Source of the DNA: Thiomonas intermedia
Lineage (GTDB): Bacteria; Pseudomonadota; Gammaproteobacteria; Burkholderiales; Burkholderiaceae_C
Length of the DNA: 64,000 nt
NCBI GenBank assembly: GCA_020722545.1
Contig: DYKQ01000001.1
Coordinates: forward strand, 1 to 64,000
Reading direction: 5' to 3'
A program made the position numbers and the translations under genes. Numbering within the stretch: the first letter of the stretch is position 1; each line of letters opens with the position of its first letter. This document shows positions 1 through 6,929 of the stretch, piece by piece. The notes beneath the pieces are model-generated. The model searched no databases, had not been told where the DNA came from, and worked only from the letters and a program-made list of their open reading frames with translations.

Positions 1-66
1 TGAGATCACTCCCTCCCCACTTGTGGGGAGGGTTGGGGTGGGGATTGCCCGGCCCCGGGGGCGCTC
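1..66 (+). repeat. Intergenic repeat copy with G-rich hairpin
   Basis: A stretch of C-runs followed by G-runs (CTCCCTCCCCAC, then GTGGGGAGGG) forms a hairpin and ends in CCCCGGGGGCGCTC. That end closely matches the ends of the repeats at 16271-16348 and 18631-18789. The window starts inside or next to the element, so its left limit is unknown. No coding function is seen between it and aceB. Confidence 0.5.
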
Positions 67-139
67 AAGACCGACAGGCTACTGGCGATGTATTTTTCCA
101 ACGCCACTTTCCGCAAGATCGTCTGCGCCGTACGGGCCA

Positions 140-171
140 AAATGTAAAACAGCCGCCAGGGTGGGCGGCTG
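140..171 (-). terminator. Rho-independent terminator of aceB
   Basis: On the minus strand an 8-bp stem (CAGCCGCC / GGCGGCTG) with a 6-nt loop is followed by TTTTACATTTT. It lies 33 bp past the aceB stop codon. Confidence 0.7.
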
Positions 172-203
172 TGCAGACGTCTATTGCTGGCCCGGTAGCG
201 CGT

Positions 204-1790
204 TCAGCTCAGTTCCTCATACAGCGGCAGGGTGAGGAAGTCGGTGAACTGCGCGCTGGTGGCTATCTGCTCAAAGATCTGCGCGGCCTTGTCGAACTGA
301 CCCGTCGCGCCGGTGGCTTTCACCTTGGCGAGTTCCTCCGGGATGATCGCGCGCACCAGATCGGCAGTGACTTTGCGGCCGTCGCTCAGCACGCCCTTGG
401 GGCTCTGAATCCATTGCCACACCTGGCTGCGCGAGATTTCTGCGGTGGCCGCGTCTTCCATCAGATTGTGGATGGGCACCGCGCCACTGCCCGCCAGCCA
501 TGCGCCGAGGTAGTGAATGCCAACGTTGATGTTGTTGCGCAGCCCGGCTTCGGTGATGGGGGCTTCGGGGCGGAAGTCCAGCAGGTCGGCGGCGCTCACG
601 CTCACATCGTCGCGGGTCTTGCCGATCTGGTTGGGCGCATCGCCGAGCACGGCGACGAACTCCTCCATCGCCACCGAGACCAGCCCCGGATGCGCCACCC
701 AGCCGCCGTCGTAGCCGTCGGTGGCGTCGCGGCGTTTGTCCATGCGGATGCCCTCCATGGCCTTGGCGTTTTTCTCCGCGTCGTTCTTGATGGGGATGAG
801 CGCGCTCATGCCGCCAATGGCTGGCGCGCCGCGCTTGTGGCAGGTCTTGAGCAGCAGCAGGGCGTAGGCGCGCATGAACGGCGCCGTCATGGTGATCTGC
901 GAACGGTCGGCCAGGCAGAAGTTGCGATCCACTTTGAACTTCTTGATGGCGCTGAAAATGTAATCCCACCGGCCTGCGTTCAGCCCGGCGCTGTGCTCGC
1001 GCAATTCAAACAGAATCTCGTCCATTTCGAACGCGGCGAGGATGGTTTCGACCAGCACGGTGGCTTTGATGGAGCCTTGCGGCAGGCCCAGGGTGTCCTG
1101 CGCCAGCACGAAAACCTCGTTCCACAGCCTTGCTTCCAGATGGCTTTCCATCTTGGGCAGGTAAAAGTAGGGGCCGGCGCCGCGCGCGATCAGCTCGCGG
1201 GCGTTGTGGAAAAAGAACAGCCCGAAATCGAACAGCCCGCCGCTCACCCGCTGGCCGTCCACCAGCAGGTGTTTTTCGTCCAGATGCCAGCCGCGCGGGC
1301 GAACCTGCAGGGTGGCGATGGTGTCGCCCAGCGCGTAGGTCTTGCCGTTTTGCTCCAGGTGGATGGTGCGGCGAATGGCGTCGAACAGATTGATCTGCCC
1401 TTCGATCTGGTTGGCCCAGTTTGGCGTGTTGGCGTCCTCGAAGTCGGCCATATAGCTGTCAGCGCCCGAATTGAAGGCGTTGATGATCATCTTGCGATCC
1501 ACCGGGCCGGTGATCTCCACGCGGCGACGCTGCAGCGCCTGGGGCAGCGGGGCGATTGTCCAGTCGCCCTCGCGCACCGCCCGGGTCTCGGCGAGGAAAT
1601 CGGGTTTTTCACCGGCATCGAGGCGGGCGGTGCGGGCCGCGCGGGCCGCCAGCAGGGACTGACGGCGCGGCTCGAAAGCGCGGTGCAACTGGGCGACGAA
1701 GGCCAGCGCGTCGGGAGTGAGAATGCGGTCGAAGCCCGGCTGCAGCGGGGCGTTCAAGGTGACGCCCTGAGGGGCGGAAGCGGTTGTCAT
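204..1790 (-). CDS. aceB: Malate synthase A
   Basis: Condenses glyoxylate and acetyl-CoA to malate, the second step of the glyoxylate shunt in the cytoplasm. The 528-residue product has the usual length of the A isoform and shows the family segments RPRGWHLDEKH, TVLVETILAAFEMDEIL and NINVGIHYLGAWL. The ORF is open 40 codons further upstream, but the ATG at 1790 is preceded by GGAG at proper spacing and gives the usual N-terminus (MTTASAPQGV). A LysR regulator is divergently transcribed, with a palindrome between the two genes, so acetate- or glyoxylate-responsive control is plausible (inference). aceK, which governs shunt flux through isocitrate dehydrogenase, is about 57 kb away in the same window. 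Confidence 0.95.
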   Translation of the reverse strand: MTTASAPQGVTLNAPLQPGFDRILTPDALAFVAQLHRAFEPRRQSLLAARAARTARLDAGEKPDFLAETRAVREGDWTIAPLPQALQRRRVEITGPVDRKMIINAFNSGADSYMADFEDANTPNWANQIEGQINLFDAIRRTIHLEQNGKTYALGDTIATLQVRPRGWHLDEKHLLVDGQRVSGGLFDFGLFFFHNARELIARGAGPYFYLPKMESHLEARLWNEVFVLAQDTLGLPQGSIKATVLVETILAAFEMDEILFELREHSAGLNAGRWDYIFSAIKKFKVDRNFCLADRSQITMTAPFMRAYALLLLKTCHKRGAPAIGGMSALIPIKNDAEKNAKAMEGIRMDKRRDATDGYDGGWVAHPGLVSVAMEEFVAVLGDAPNQIGKTRDDVSVSAADLLDFRPEAPITEAGLRNNINVGIHYLGAWLAGSGAVPIHNLMEDAATAEISRSQVWQWIQSPKGVLSDGRKVTADLVRAIIPEELAKVKATGATGQFDKAAQIFEQIATSAQFTDFLTLPLYEELS

Positions 1791-1890
1791 TTGGCGATCT
1801 CCGTGAGTTTGGGTGAGGGTTTGCGGCTGCCGCGTCGCAACGGATTGCGCAGCGCGTCGGCAGTCGCCCATCTTTTTGGGATGCTCAGAG

Positions 1891-1913
1891 TTTATGCTGC
1901 ACCGCGGCATAAA
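1891..1913. promoter_or_regulatory. Putative LysR-type operator
   Basis: A perfect 7-bp dyad, TTTATGC-N9-GCATAAA, lies in the 188-bp gap between the divergent aceB and lysR genes, 66-88 bp upstream of the LysR start. It contains a T-N11-A core typical of LysR-type boxes. Site identity is inferred from symmetry and position only. Confidence 0.6.
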
Positions 1914-1978
1914 TCTATCCGGCTCACGCCGGACATGCGCTAGATTGATGACTTTTACCGACCCAATTTCCGGCGAGC

Positions 1979-2884
1979 ATGGACAAACTCAAACAGTTGG
2001 AGACTTTTGTCGCGGTGGCGACCAAAGGGAGTCTGACCGCTGCGGCGCATGCCGAAGGCGTGGCGCCGGCCATCATTGGCCGTCGCATCGACGCGCTGGA
2101 AGCGCGCCTGGGCGTCAAGCTGCTGTTGCGCACCACCCGGCGCATCAGCCTGACCGACGAGGGCAGCGCCTTTCTCGAAGATTGCCAGCGCCTGCTGGCC
2201 GAGCTGCAGAACGCCGAGGCCAGCGTGAGCGCGGGCGGAGTGAAGGCCAGCGGCCATCTGCGCATCACCGCGCCGGCGGGTTTTGGCCGCCGCCACATCG
2301 CGCCGCTGATTCCCGGGTTTCTCGACCAGCATCCCGAGGTGAGTCTGTCGCTCGACCTGACCGATCGCCTGGTCGATCTGGTCAACGAGGGCTACGACTG
2401 CGCCGTGCGCGTGGGCGATCTGGCCGATTCTTCGCTGGTCAGCCTGCGGCTGGCCGACAACCGGCGCGTGTGCGTGGCCGCGCCCAGCTATCTGCAACGT
2501 CACGGCGCCCCGGCCACGCCGTCCGATCTCGCCCGTCACCAATGTCTGGCGTATTCCTCCGTGAGCAGCCAGCCGCGCGGCTGGATGTTCCAGGCCGAGG
2601 GCGAGATCCTGCATGTGCGCGTGGCGGGTCGCATGGACTGCACCGATGGCGCCGTGCTGCACCAGTGGTGTCTCGATGGCCGGGGCATCGCCTGGCGTTC
2701 GCTGTGGGAAGTGGGCGCCAGTCTGGAGCAAGGCAAGCTCGTGGCCCTTCTGGAAGACTATGCCGCGCCGCCCAACGGCATCTTTGCTGTTTTCACCCAG
2801 CGCAAGCATCAGCCCTTGCGGCTGCGCCTGTGGCTGGACTATTTAAAGCGCCATTTCACCCAGCCGCAGCGGGCGCCGGTGTGA
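1979..2884 (+). CDS. LysR-family transcriptional regulator
   Basis: A 301-residue LysR-type regulator. The N-terminal winged helix-turn-helix (MDKLKQLETFVAVATKGSLT through LRTTRRISLTDEG, residues 1-60) is followed by a periplasmic-binding-like effector domain (about 90-295). It resembles the CrgA/DmlR-like branch, with 'LRITAPAGFGRRHIAPLIPGF' features in the hinge region. It is divergent from aceB and separated by a 7-bp-arm palindrome that could serve autoregulation and aceB control. The stop lies 9 bp from the convergent tlpA-like gene. The effector is unknown. Confidence 0.85.
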   Translation: MDKLKQLETFVAVATKGSLTAAAHAEGVAPAIIGRRIDALEARLGVKLLLRTTRRISLTDEGSAFLEDCQRLLAELQNAEASVSAGGVKASGHLRITAPAGFGRRHIAPLIPGFLDQHPEVSLSLDLTDRLVDLVNEGYDCAVRVGDLADSSLVSLRLADNRRVCVAAPSYLQRHGAPATPSDLARHQCLAYSSVSSQPRGWMFQAEGEILHVRVAGRMDCTDGAVLHQWCLDGRGIAWRSLWEVGASLEQGKLVALLEDYAAPPNGIFAVFTQRKHQPLRLRLWLDYLKRHFTQPQRAPV

Positions 2885-2893
2885 AACAGGGGA

Positions 2894-3409
2894 TCAAGCC
2901 TGCCGCGCCAGCAGCTTGTCGATGATATGGTGCAGCTCGGCGAAGTTGGGCGTGCCGACGTATTGCTTGACGATGCGGCCCGACTTGTCGATCAGAAAGC
3001 TCGTCGGCGTCAGGCGCACATCCTTGAAGGACTTGGCGGTCTGCCCGCTGGCATCGAAGGCCACGGTGAACGGCAGCTGGCGCTGCTGCACAAAGTTGCG
3101 CACAAACTCAGGGTTGTCGTAGCTCATGGCCACGGCCACGAGGTCGAAGCCTTTGGGGTTGAGCTGGTCGTAGGTCTTCACCAGCTCGGGCATTTCCCCC
3201 ACGCAAGTGGGGCAGCTCGTTGCCCAGAAATTCACCAGCACCACCTTGCCGCGATAAGCCGAAAGATCGACCGTTTTGCCGTCGAGCAGGCTGAAGCTCG
3301 CGTTGGGCGCGTCGGGTTTCTGCTCCAGCGCCGACCAGCCGAGATAGCCGCCCACAGCCAGAACGGCCAGCACGACGGCGGCGATAAGCGATTTGGACAG
3401 GGATTTCAT
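2894..3409 (-). CDS. TlpA/ResA-like thiol-disulfide oxidoreductase
   Basis: A 171-residue membrane-anchored thioredoxin-fold protein. An uncleaved signal anchor (residues 7-27) precedes an AhpC-TSA/Redoxin-like domain with active site WATSCPTC (Cys about 69 and 72). The cis-proline region LTPTSFLID is also present. Proteins of this type reduce apocytochrome or copper-centre disulfides on the periplasmic side; the exact substrate here is unknown. It is convergent with lysR. A TAAAAT-like -10 lies about 45 bp upstream on the minus strand. Confidence 0.85.
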   Translation of the reverse strand: MKSLSKSLIAAVVLAVLAVGGYLGWSALEQKPDAPNASFSLLDGKTVDLSAYRGKVVLVNFWATSCPTCVGEMPELVKTYDQLNPKGFDLVAVAMSYDNPEFVRNFVQQRQLPFTVAFDASGQTAKSFKDVRLTPTSFLIDKSGRIVKQYVGTPNFAELHHIIDKLLARQA

Positions 3410-3452
3410 GGGGGCGCCTACAAAAGAAATTCAAAACAAATACAGCGTGAGG

Positions 3453-3458
3453 ATTTTA
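3453..3458 (-). promoter_or_regulatory. Candidate -10 box for the tlpA-like gene
   Basis: TAAAAT on the minus strand, about 45 bp upstream of the tlpA-like start, in the 121-bp gap. No convincing -35 element is spaced correctly. Confidence 0.25.
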
Positions 3459-3530
3459 GGCTGTTCCAGCCCGGCGGCATGCAACCCCGCGCGCCTCAAG
3501 GCAATTCCGGGCATTCGGAAAAATCCGATC

Positions 3531-4205
3531 TCAGTACGGCAACTCGACCGGCTGGCTCAGCGCCCAGTTGCGTTGCCAGTCGGCCAGATACTGCGCAGCC
3601 AGCTCGGGCGCATTCCACACCACCAAGACGTTCTCGGCATTGCCATGCGCCGCGGAGTAGGTGTAGTTGAAGCTGCCGGTCTGCACCGTGCGTCGGTCGA
3701 TCACCATGTATTTGTCGTGAAAGATGGGATAGACGTCGACCGAGCGCACGGCGATGCCCGCGTTGCGCAGAATGCCCAGCGCGTGCCGCGCGTAGCGGGC
3801 GTCTTCATCGAAATTGCTCTTCCAGTCCACCAGCACCTGCACTTGTACGCCGCGTTTTTTCGCCTGGACCAGCGCCCGGGCCACGTCGGACGAGGTGAAC
3901 AGATAAGCGGCCATCTGGATGCTGCTATGCGCCTGATCGATGGCTTGCAGCACCAGCGCCAGCGCGCCGCCCGAAGGCGAGAAGGCGCTGGAGATGTGTG
4001 CCCCCACGCTCGCTTGCGCGTGCTGCCCCCCGAGGGGGTCTCCCCCGCCTTGAGACGGATCAGCGGCGGGGGAGACGGCCTGCGTCGGCAGGGCGAGGGC
4101 TTGAGGCGCGCGGGCCTGCGCTGGCAGCGCGCAGGCGGCGGCGAGCAGGACGCAGGCCAGCAAGCGGGCGCAGGGAGAACGGGTGCAAAGAGCTTTGAAC
4201 GACAT
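3531..4205 (-). CDS. Secreted phospholipase D-type nuclease (Nuc-like)
   Basis: A 224-residue protein with an N-terminal signal peptide (hydrophobic LLACVLLAAACALPAQA) and a single PLD/HKD motif, HDKYMVIDRR followed by GSFNYT. This is the arrangement of the dimeric endonuclease Nuc and the minicell-type PLD hydrolases, so a periplasmic or secreted nuclease is likely. The ATG at 4205 was chosen because it places the signal peptide at the N-terminus; the upstream 73 codons of the ORF are not protein-like. A Gly/Pro-rich linker (PSQGGGDPLGGQHAQA) just after the signal peptide is encoded by a reverse copy of the window's hairpin repeat. The gene follows the SWIB gene across a terminator. Confidence 0.8.
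   Translation of the reverse strand: MSFKALCTRSPCARLLACVLLAAACALPAQARAPQALALPTQAVSPAADPSQGGGDPLGGQHAQASVGAHISSAFSPSGGALALVLQAIDQAHSSIQMAAYLFTSSDVARALVQAKKRGVQVQVLVDWKSNFDEDARYARHALGILRNAGIAVRSVDVYPIFHDKYMVIDRRTVQTGSFNYTYSAAHGNAENVLVVWNAPELAAQYLADWQRNWALSQPVELPY
4018..4075 (-). repeat. Hairpin repeat fragment inside the PLD gene
   Basis: The segment CCCCCCGAGGGGGTC and its flank match, in reverse orientation, the CCCCCTCGGGGGGC core of the repeat near 18755. The insertion is in frame and encodes the Gly/Pro-rich linker between signal peptide and catalytic domain. Confidence 0.45.
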
Positions 4206-4218
4206 GATGAATGCGCAT

Positions 4219-4241
4219 GAAAAAGCCCGGCTGCGCCGGGC
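4219..4241 (-). terminator. Rho-independent terminator of the SWIB gene
   Basis: On the minus strand GCCCGGC-GCA-GCCGGGC is followed by TTTTT. It lies between the SWIB stop codon and the PLD start, so the two genes probably form separate units. Confidence 0.8.
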
Positions 4242-4279
4242 CTGGACCGCGGGCGTTTTCGGCCCGTGGCGTCGCCAAC

Positions 4280-4579
4280 TCATTTCAGATGCGCGCTGAC
4301 CAGTTTGGTCATCTCGAACATGCTGACCTGATCCTTGCCGAAAATCGGCTTGAGCTTGGCATCTGCATTGATCATGCGCTTGTTCGCTGCGTCTTGCAGA
4401 TTGTGCTTCTTGATGTAATCCCACAGCTTTTTCACCACTTCGGTGCGCGGCAGCGGCGTGGCGCCCACGACGGCGGCCAGATGCGCCGAAGGGGTGAGCG
4501 GTTTCATGAACGCCGCGCTGGGCTGACGGGTTGTTTTAGCGGCGGTCGCCTTTTTTGCCGCGGGTTTTGCAGTGGCCAT
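4280..4579 (-). CDS. SWIB/MDM2 domain protein
   Basis: A 99-residue small basic protein. A Lys/Ala-rich N-terminal tail (MATAKPAAKKATAAK) precedes one complete SWIB/MDM2 fold (residues 24-98: LTPSAHLAAVVG, VVKKLWDYIKKHNLQD, KPIFGKDQVSMFEMTKL). Free-standing SWIB proteins occur in chlamydiae and many proteobacteria. Chromatin- or topoisomerase-related roles have been proposed for them, but the function is not settled. The tail resembles histone H1-like bacterial proteins, which is compatible with nucleoid association (inference). Confidence 0.85.
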   Translation of the reverse strand: MATAKPAAKKATAAKTTRQPSAAFMKPLTPSAHLAAVVGATPLPRTEVVKKLWDYIKKHNLQDAANKRMINADAKLKPIFGKDQVSMFEMTKLVSAHLK

Positions 4580-4677
4580 ATTGAGTGCACTCCGAGAAGT
4601 TGAGCTTGTTATCCACTGGCGTCAGCGGCCCGTTAGGGGGTACTGCGCGCCGTGCAGATTCACCGTTGTCATGGATT

Positions 4678-4700
4678 GCGGGCTGGACAGTCCGGCCCGC
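4678..4700. repeat. Isolated hairpin
   Basis: GCGGGCTGGA-CAG-TCCGGCCCGC, ten pairs with one wobble, followed by TAAAAA. It lacks a T-tract on either 3' side, so it is not a standard terminator. Function unknown. Confidence 0.4.
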
Positions 4701-4879
4701 TAAAAAGTTGAGCCGATCCAAGCCTTCCGGATCTGCATGACTGCGCCCCGATCGGCGCCATCGTGCCGGAGGATCGTGCTCAACCAGCCGCATATTAAGC
4801 CGAGTGCGCGAGCGTCCGACGCGGCATGGGCGGTTTTTTGCGTTTTGCGCGTTGTTTTGTTGTCTTGTTGGCGTCTGAA

Positions 4880-4965
4880 GCGACTACCCCGAAACCCTTC
4901 GCTTCGCTCGGCTCTCCCCCTCAAGGAGCAACAAACTCTTGGGGCGGTCTGGCGAGTTTGTTCAG
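4880..4965 (-). repeat. Covarying hairpin repeat, reverse copy
   Basis: The dyad AACAAACTC-N15-GAGTTTGTT encloses CTTGGGGCGGTCTGGC. Reverse-complemented, this matches the loop of the repeats at 16271 and 18631 (GCAGG-CCGCCCCAAG), while the stem arms differ completely. The adjoining GAGGGGGAGAGCCGAGCG corresponds to the second half of those copies. Confidence 0.5.
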
Positions 4966-5082
4966 AGCCCACCGGGAACCTCGGCTGCGCTCTGCAGCGC
5001 GGGTCACTTTTGTTTACACTCGCTGCGCCAATTGGCCCGCGCTTTTCCGCCCATTCGTTCCACCCAGCCAGGAGTCAGTTCC

Positions 5083-5556
5083 ATGAACCCAGCCTCGTTG
5101 CATCCCAAAAAGCTGTTCGCCGCCGTGCTTGCCTGTGGTCTGTTGGCCAGTGTGCCGGCGCAGGCGCAGTTCGCCAAGCCGCAAGACGCGGTGAAGTACC
5201 GTCAGTCCGCCTTCACCGTGATGGCGGCGAGCTTTGGCCGCATCGGCGCCATGGTGCAGGGCAAGGCGCCGTTCGATGCCAAGGCCGCGCTGCAAAACGC
5301 CGAAGTCGTGGCCTTCATGTCGCATCTGCCGTGGCAGGCTTTCGGCCCCGGCACCGATCTGCCTGATTCGCATGCCAAGCCTGAAATCTGGAAAGAGATG
5401 GACAAGTTCAAGGCCGATGCCAACAAGCTGCAGGAAATGACGCCCAAGCTGGTGGCCGCCGCGAAGACGGGCAAGCTCGACGAGATCAAGGTGGTGTTCG
5501 GCGAAACCGCCAAGACCTGCAAGGCTTGCCACGACGCGTTCCGCGAAGATCTCTGA
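5083..5556 (+). CDS. Cytochrome c' (class II c-type cytochrome)
   Basis: A 157-residue periplasmic haem protein. The signal peptide (LFAAVLACGLLASVPAQAQ) is followed by a four-helix domain. The haem motif CKACH lies near the C-terminus, the hallmark of class II cytochromes c. Such proteins bind NO or CO and are linked to nitrosative-stress protection. The ATG at 5083 has GGAG eight bases upstream; the ORF extends further but the upstream residues are not signal-peptide-like. It is monocistronic, ending at a strong terminator. Confidence 0.9.
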   Translation: MNPASLHPKKLFAAVLACGLLASVPAQAQFAKPQDAVKYRQSAFTVMAASFGRIGAMVQGKAPFDAKAALQNAEVVAFMSHLPWQAFGPGTDLPDSHAKPEIWKEMDKFKADANKLQEMTPKLVAAAKTGKLDEIKVVFGETAKTCKACHDAFREDL

Positions 5557-5574
5557 GCGTTTTCTACGCCCTCA

Positions 5575-5603
5575 CAAACCCGCCGTCGGCGGGTTTGTTT
5601 TTT
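5575..5603 (+). terminator. Rho-independent terminator of cytochrome c' gene
   Basis: CAAACCCGCC-GTC-GGCGGGTTTG followed by TTTTTT, 18 bp after the stop codon. The T-run touches the stop codon of the convergent phzF remnant. Confidence 0.9.
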
Positions 5604-5701
5604 CAGAGCGTGAGCATGCCCGTGATGAGGGGTTGAACCGCGCCTCCGACCCAGACCTGCCCGGCGGCGAAGACATCAAGCTGCAAGAACGGATGGGTCA
5701 T
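5603..5701 (-). pseudogene. PhzF-family remnant (both ends, core deleted)
   Basis: A 32-codon minus-strand reading frame. It starts MTHPFLQLDVFAA, the usual N-terminus of PhzF-type isomerases, and runs directly into GQVWVGGAVQPLITGMLTL, which resembles the C-terminal strand of the same family. A functional PhzF is about 260-300 residues, so nearly the whole core is missing while the frame is preserved. Its ATG lies 26 bp inside the upstream aminotransferase gene, as expected of an original translationally coupled partner. EamA-aminotransferase-PhzF next to a MocR regulator is a plausible ancestral operon. Family assignment from such short ends is an inference. Confidence 0.55.
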
Positions 5702-6887
5702 GGCGGGGTTCTGGCGGGTGTGTCGCGGAGAAGACTTCACCCAGGCGGGCAATGGCGGTGTCGATCTGCGCGGGCGTGGCGGTGGCGTAAGACAGTCGCA
5801 GCGTATTGCGCGGCACGACGCCTGCGGCGTAGAACGACGTGCCGGGCACATAGGCCACTTTGCGTTGCAGCGCCAGCGGCAGCAGCGCGGTGGCGTCGGC
5901 GCCTTGCGGCAGAGACAGCCAGATGAACATGCCGCCTTGCGGAGCGTCCCAATGCACGCTGCCGGGCATGTGGCGGGACAGGGCGGCGAGCATGGCGTCG
6001 CGCTGCGCGCGGTACAGGGCGCGGATGTGCGGCAGTTGCGCATCCAGCAGCCCGCCTTCGAGCACCTTGAGCACCAGGCGCTGCGTCAGACTGGAGGTCT
6101 GCAGATCGGCGGCCTGGCGCGCCAGGGCCATCTTGGCAATCACCTCGTGCGGCCCATGCACATAACCCAGACGCAGCCCGGGAGACAGCACTTTGGAGAA
6201 GGTTCCCAGCAAAAGGCTCTGGCCGGGAAGTTGTGCCGCCACGGGCGCGGGCGGCGGGCCGTCGAACCACAGCTCGCCGTAGGGGTTGTCTTCCACCAGG
6301 GCGATGGGGCGGCCCCGCAAGGCCTGCGCCCATTGTGTGCGCCGCACAGCCGTCATGGTCTGTCCGGTGGGGTTGCGGAAGTTGGGCTGCAGATAGACCA
6401 TGCGCGCGTCACGATGCGCCGGGTCGTCCAGCGTCGGCAGCGCGCCTTCGGCGTCGTCGTCGAGATCGGCAAAGCGTGGGCCGTAAGGCGCGAAGGCTTG
6501 CAGCGCACCAAGGTAAGTCGGGCGTTCCACCAGCACGGTGCTGCCCGGATCGATGAGCACGCGTCCGACCAGATCGAGGCCCTGCTGCGAACCGCTGGTG
6601 ATGAGCACTTCGTCGGCCTGGGCCGCCATGCCCTGTGCGCGCAAGTGCGCGGCCACCCATTCGCGCAAAGGGGCAATGCCTTCGCTCGGGCCATACTGCA
6701 GCGCCCCCTGGGCCTGCGTATCGAGGACGTCCACACAGGCCGCGCGCAAGGCCTGCACCGGAAAGCTCTCCGGCGCGGGCAAGCCGCCGGCCAGCGAGAT
6801 CATGCCGGGCTGCTCGGTGAGTTTGAGCAATTCGCGAATGGGCGAGACGGTGTAGTGCGCGCTGCGCTGCGACATGGTGAGGGTCAT
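5676..6887 (-). CDS. PLP-dependent aminotransferase, class I/II (MocR-associated)
   Basis: A 403-residue fold-type I aminotransferase of the 2-aminoadipate/multifunctional type. It has the N-terminal segment ISLAGGLPAPESFP, the cofactor-binding ITSGSQQGLDLVG, VEDNPYGELWFDG, and the Schiff-base lysine in GTFSKVLSPGLRLGYV. Substrate cannot be read from sequence. It lies 42 bp downstream of the EamA gene and overlaps the phzF remnant by 26 bp, suggesting one operon divergent from the MocR gene. The ATG at 6887 has GGAG about nine bases upstream; a second ATG four codons in is less well placed. Confidence 0.85.
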   Translation of the reverse strand: MTLTMSQRSAHYTVSPIRELLKLTEQPGMISLAGGLPAPESFPVQALRAACVDVLDTQAQGALQYGPSEGIAPLREWVAAHLRAQGMAAQADEVLITSGSQQGLDLVGRVLIDPGSTVLVERPTYLGALQAFAPYGPRFADLDDDAEGALPTLDDPAHRDARMVYLQPNFRNPTGQTMTAVRRTQWAQALRGRPIALVEDNPYGELWFDGPPPAPVAAQLPGQSLLLGTFSKVLSPGLRLGYVHGPHEVIAKMALARQAADLQTSSLTQRLVLKVLEGGLLDAQLPHIRALYRAQRDAMLAALSRHMPGSVHWDAPQGGMFIWLSLPQGADATALLPLALQRKVAYVPGTSFYAAGVVPRNTLRLSYATATPAQIDTAIARLGEVFSATHPPEPRHDPSVLAA

Positions 6888-6929
6888 GCGTCAACTCCGG
6901 GAGACAGGAACAGGACGAGGAACAGGACG

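Larger units (their letters stand above)
4580..5082. other. Gene-free stretch with hairpins
   Basis: About 500 bp between the SWIB and cytochrome c' genes. The ORFs listed here show no recognisable protein features. It holds a 10-bp hairpin at 4678-4700 without a T-run, a T/G-rich tract at about 4831-4870, and a reverse copy of the covarying hairpin repeat at about 4880-4965. The rest is featureless to me. Confidence 0.5.

Noticed and set aside
21-1943. 640-codon plus-strand ORF opposite aceB
   Set aside because: A high-GC shadow: no recognisable family, while the opposite strand is a full-length malate synthase with a ribosome-binding site.
4826-5086. 86-codon ORF before the cytochrome c' gene
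   Set aside because: Lies over the T/G-rich tract and the reverse hairpin repeat; no domain, no ribosome-binding site.
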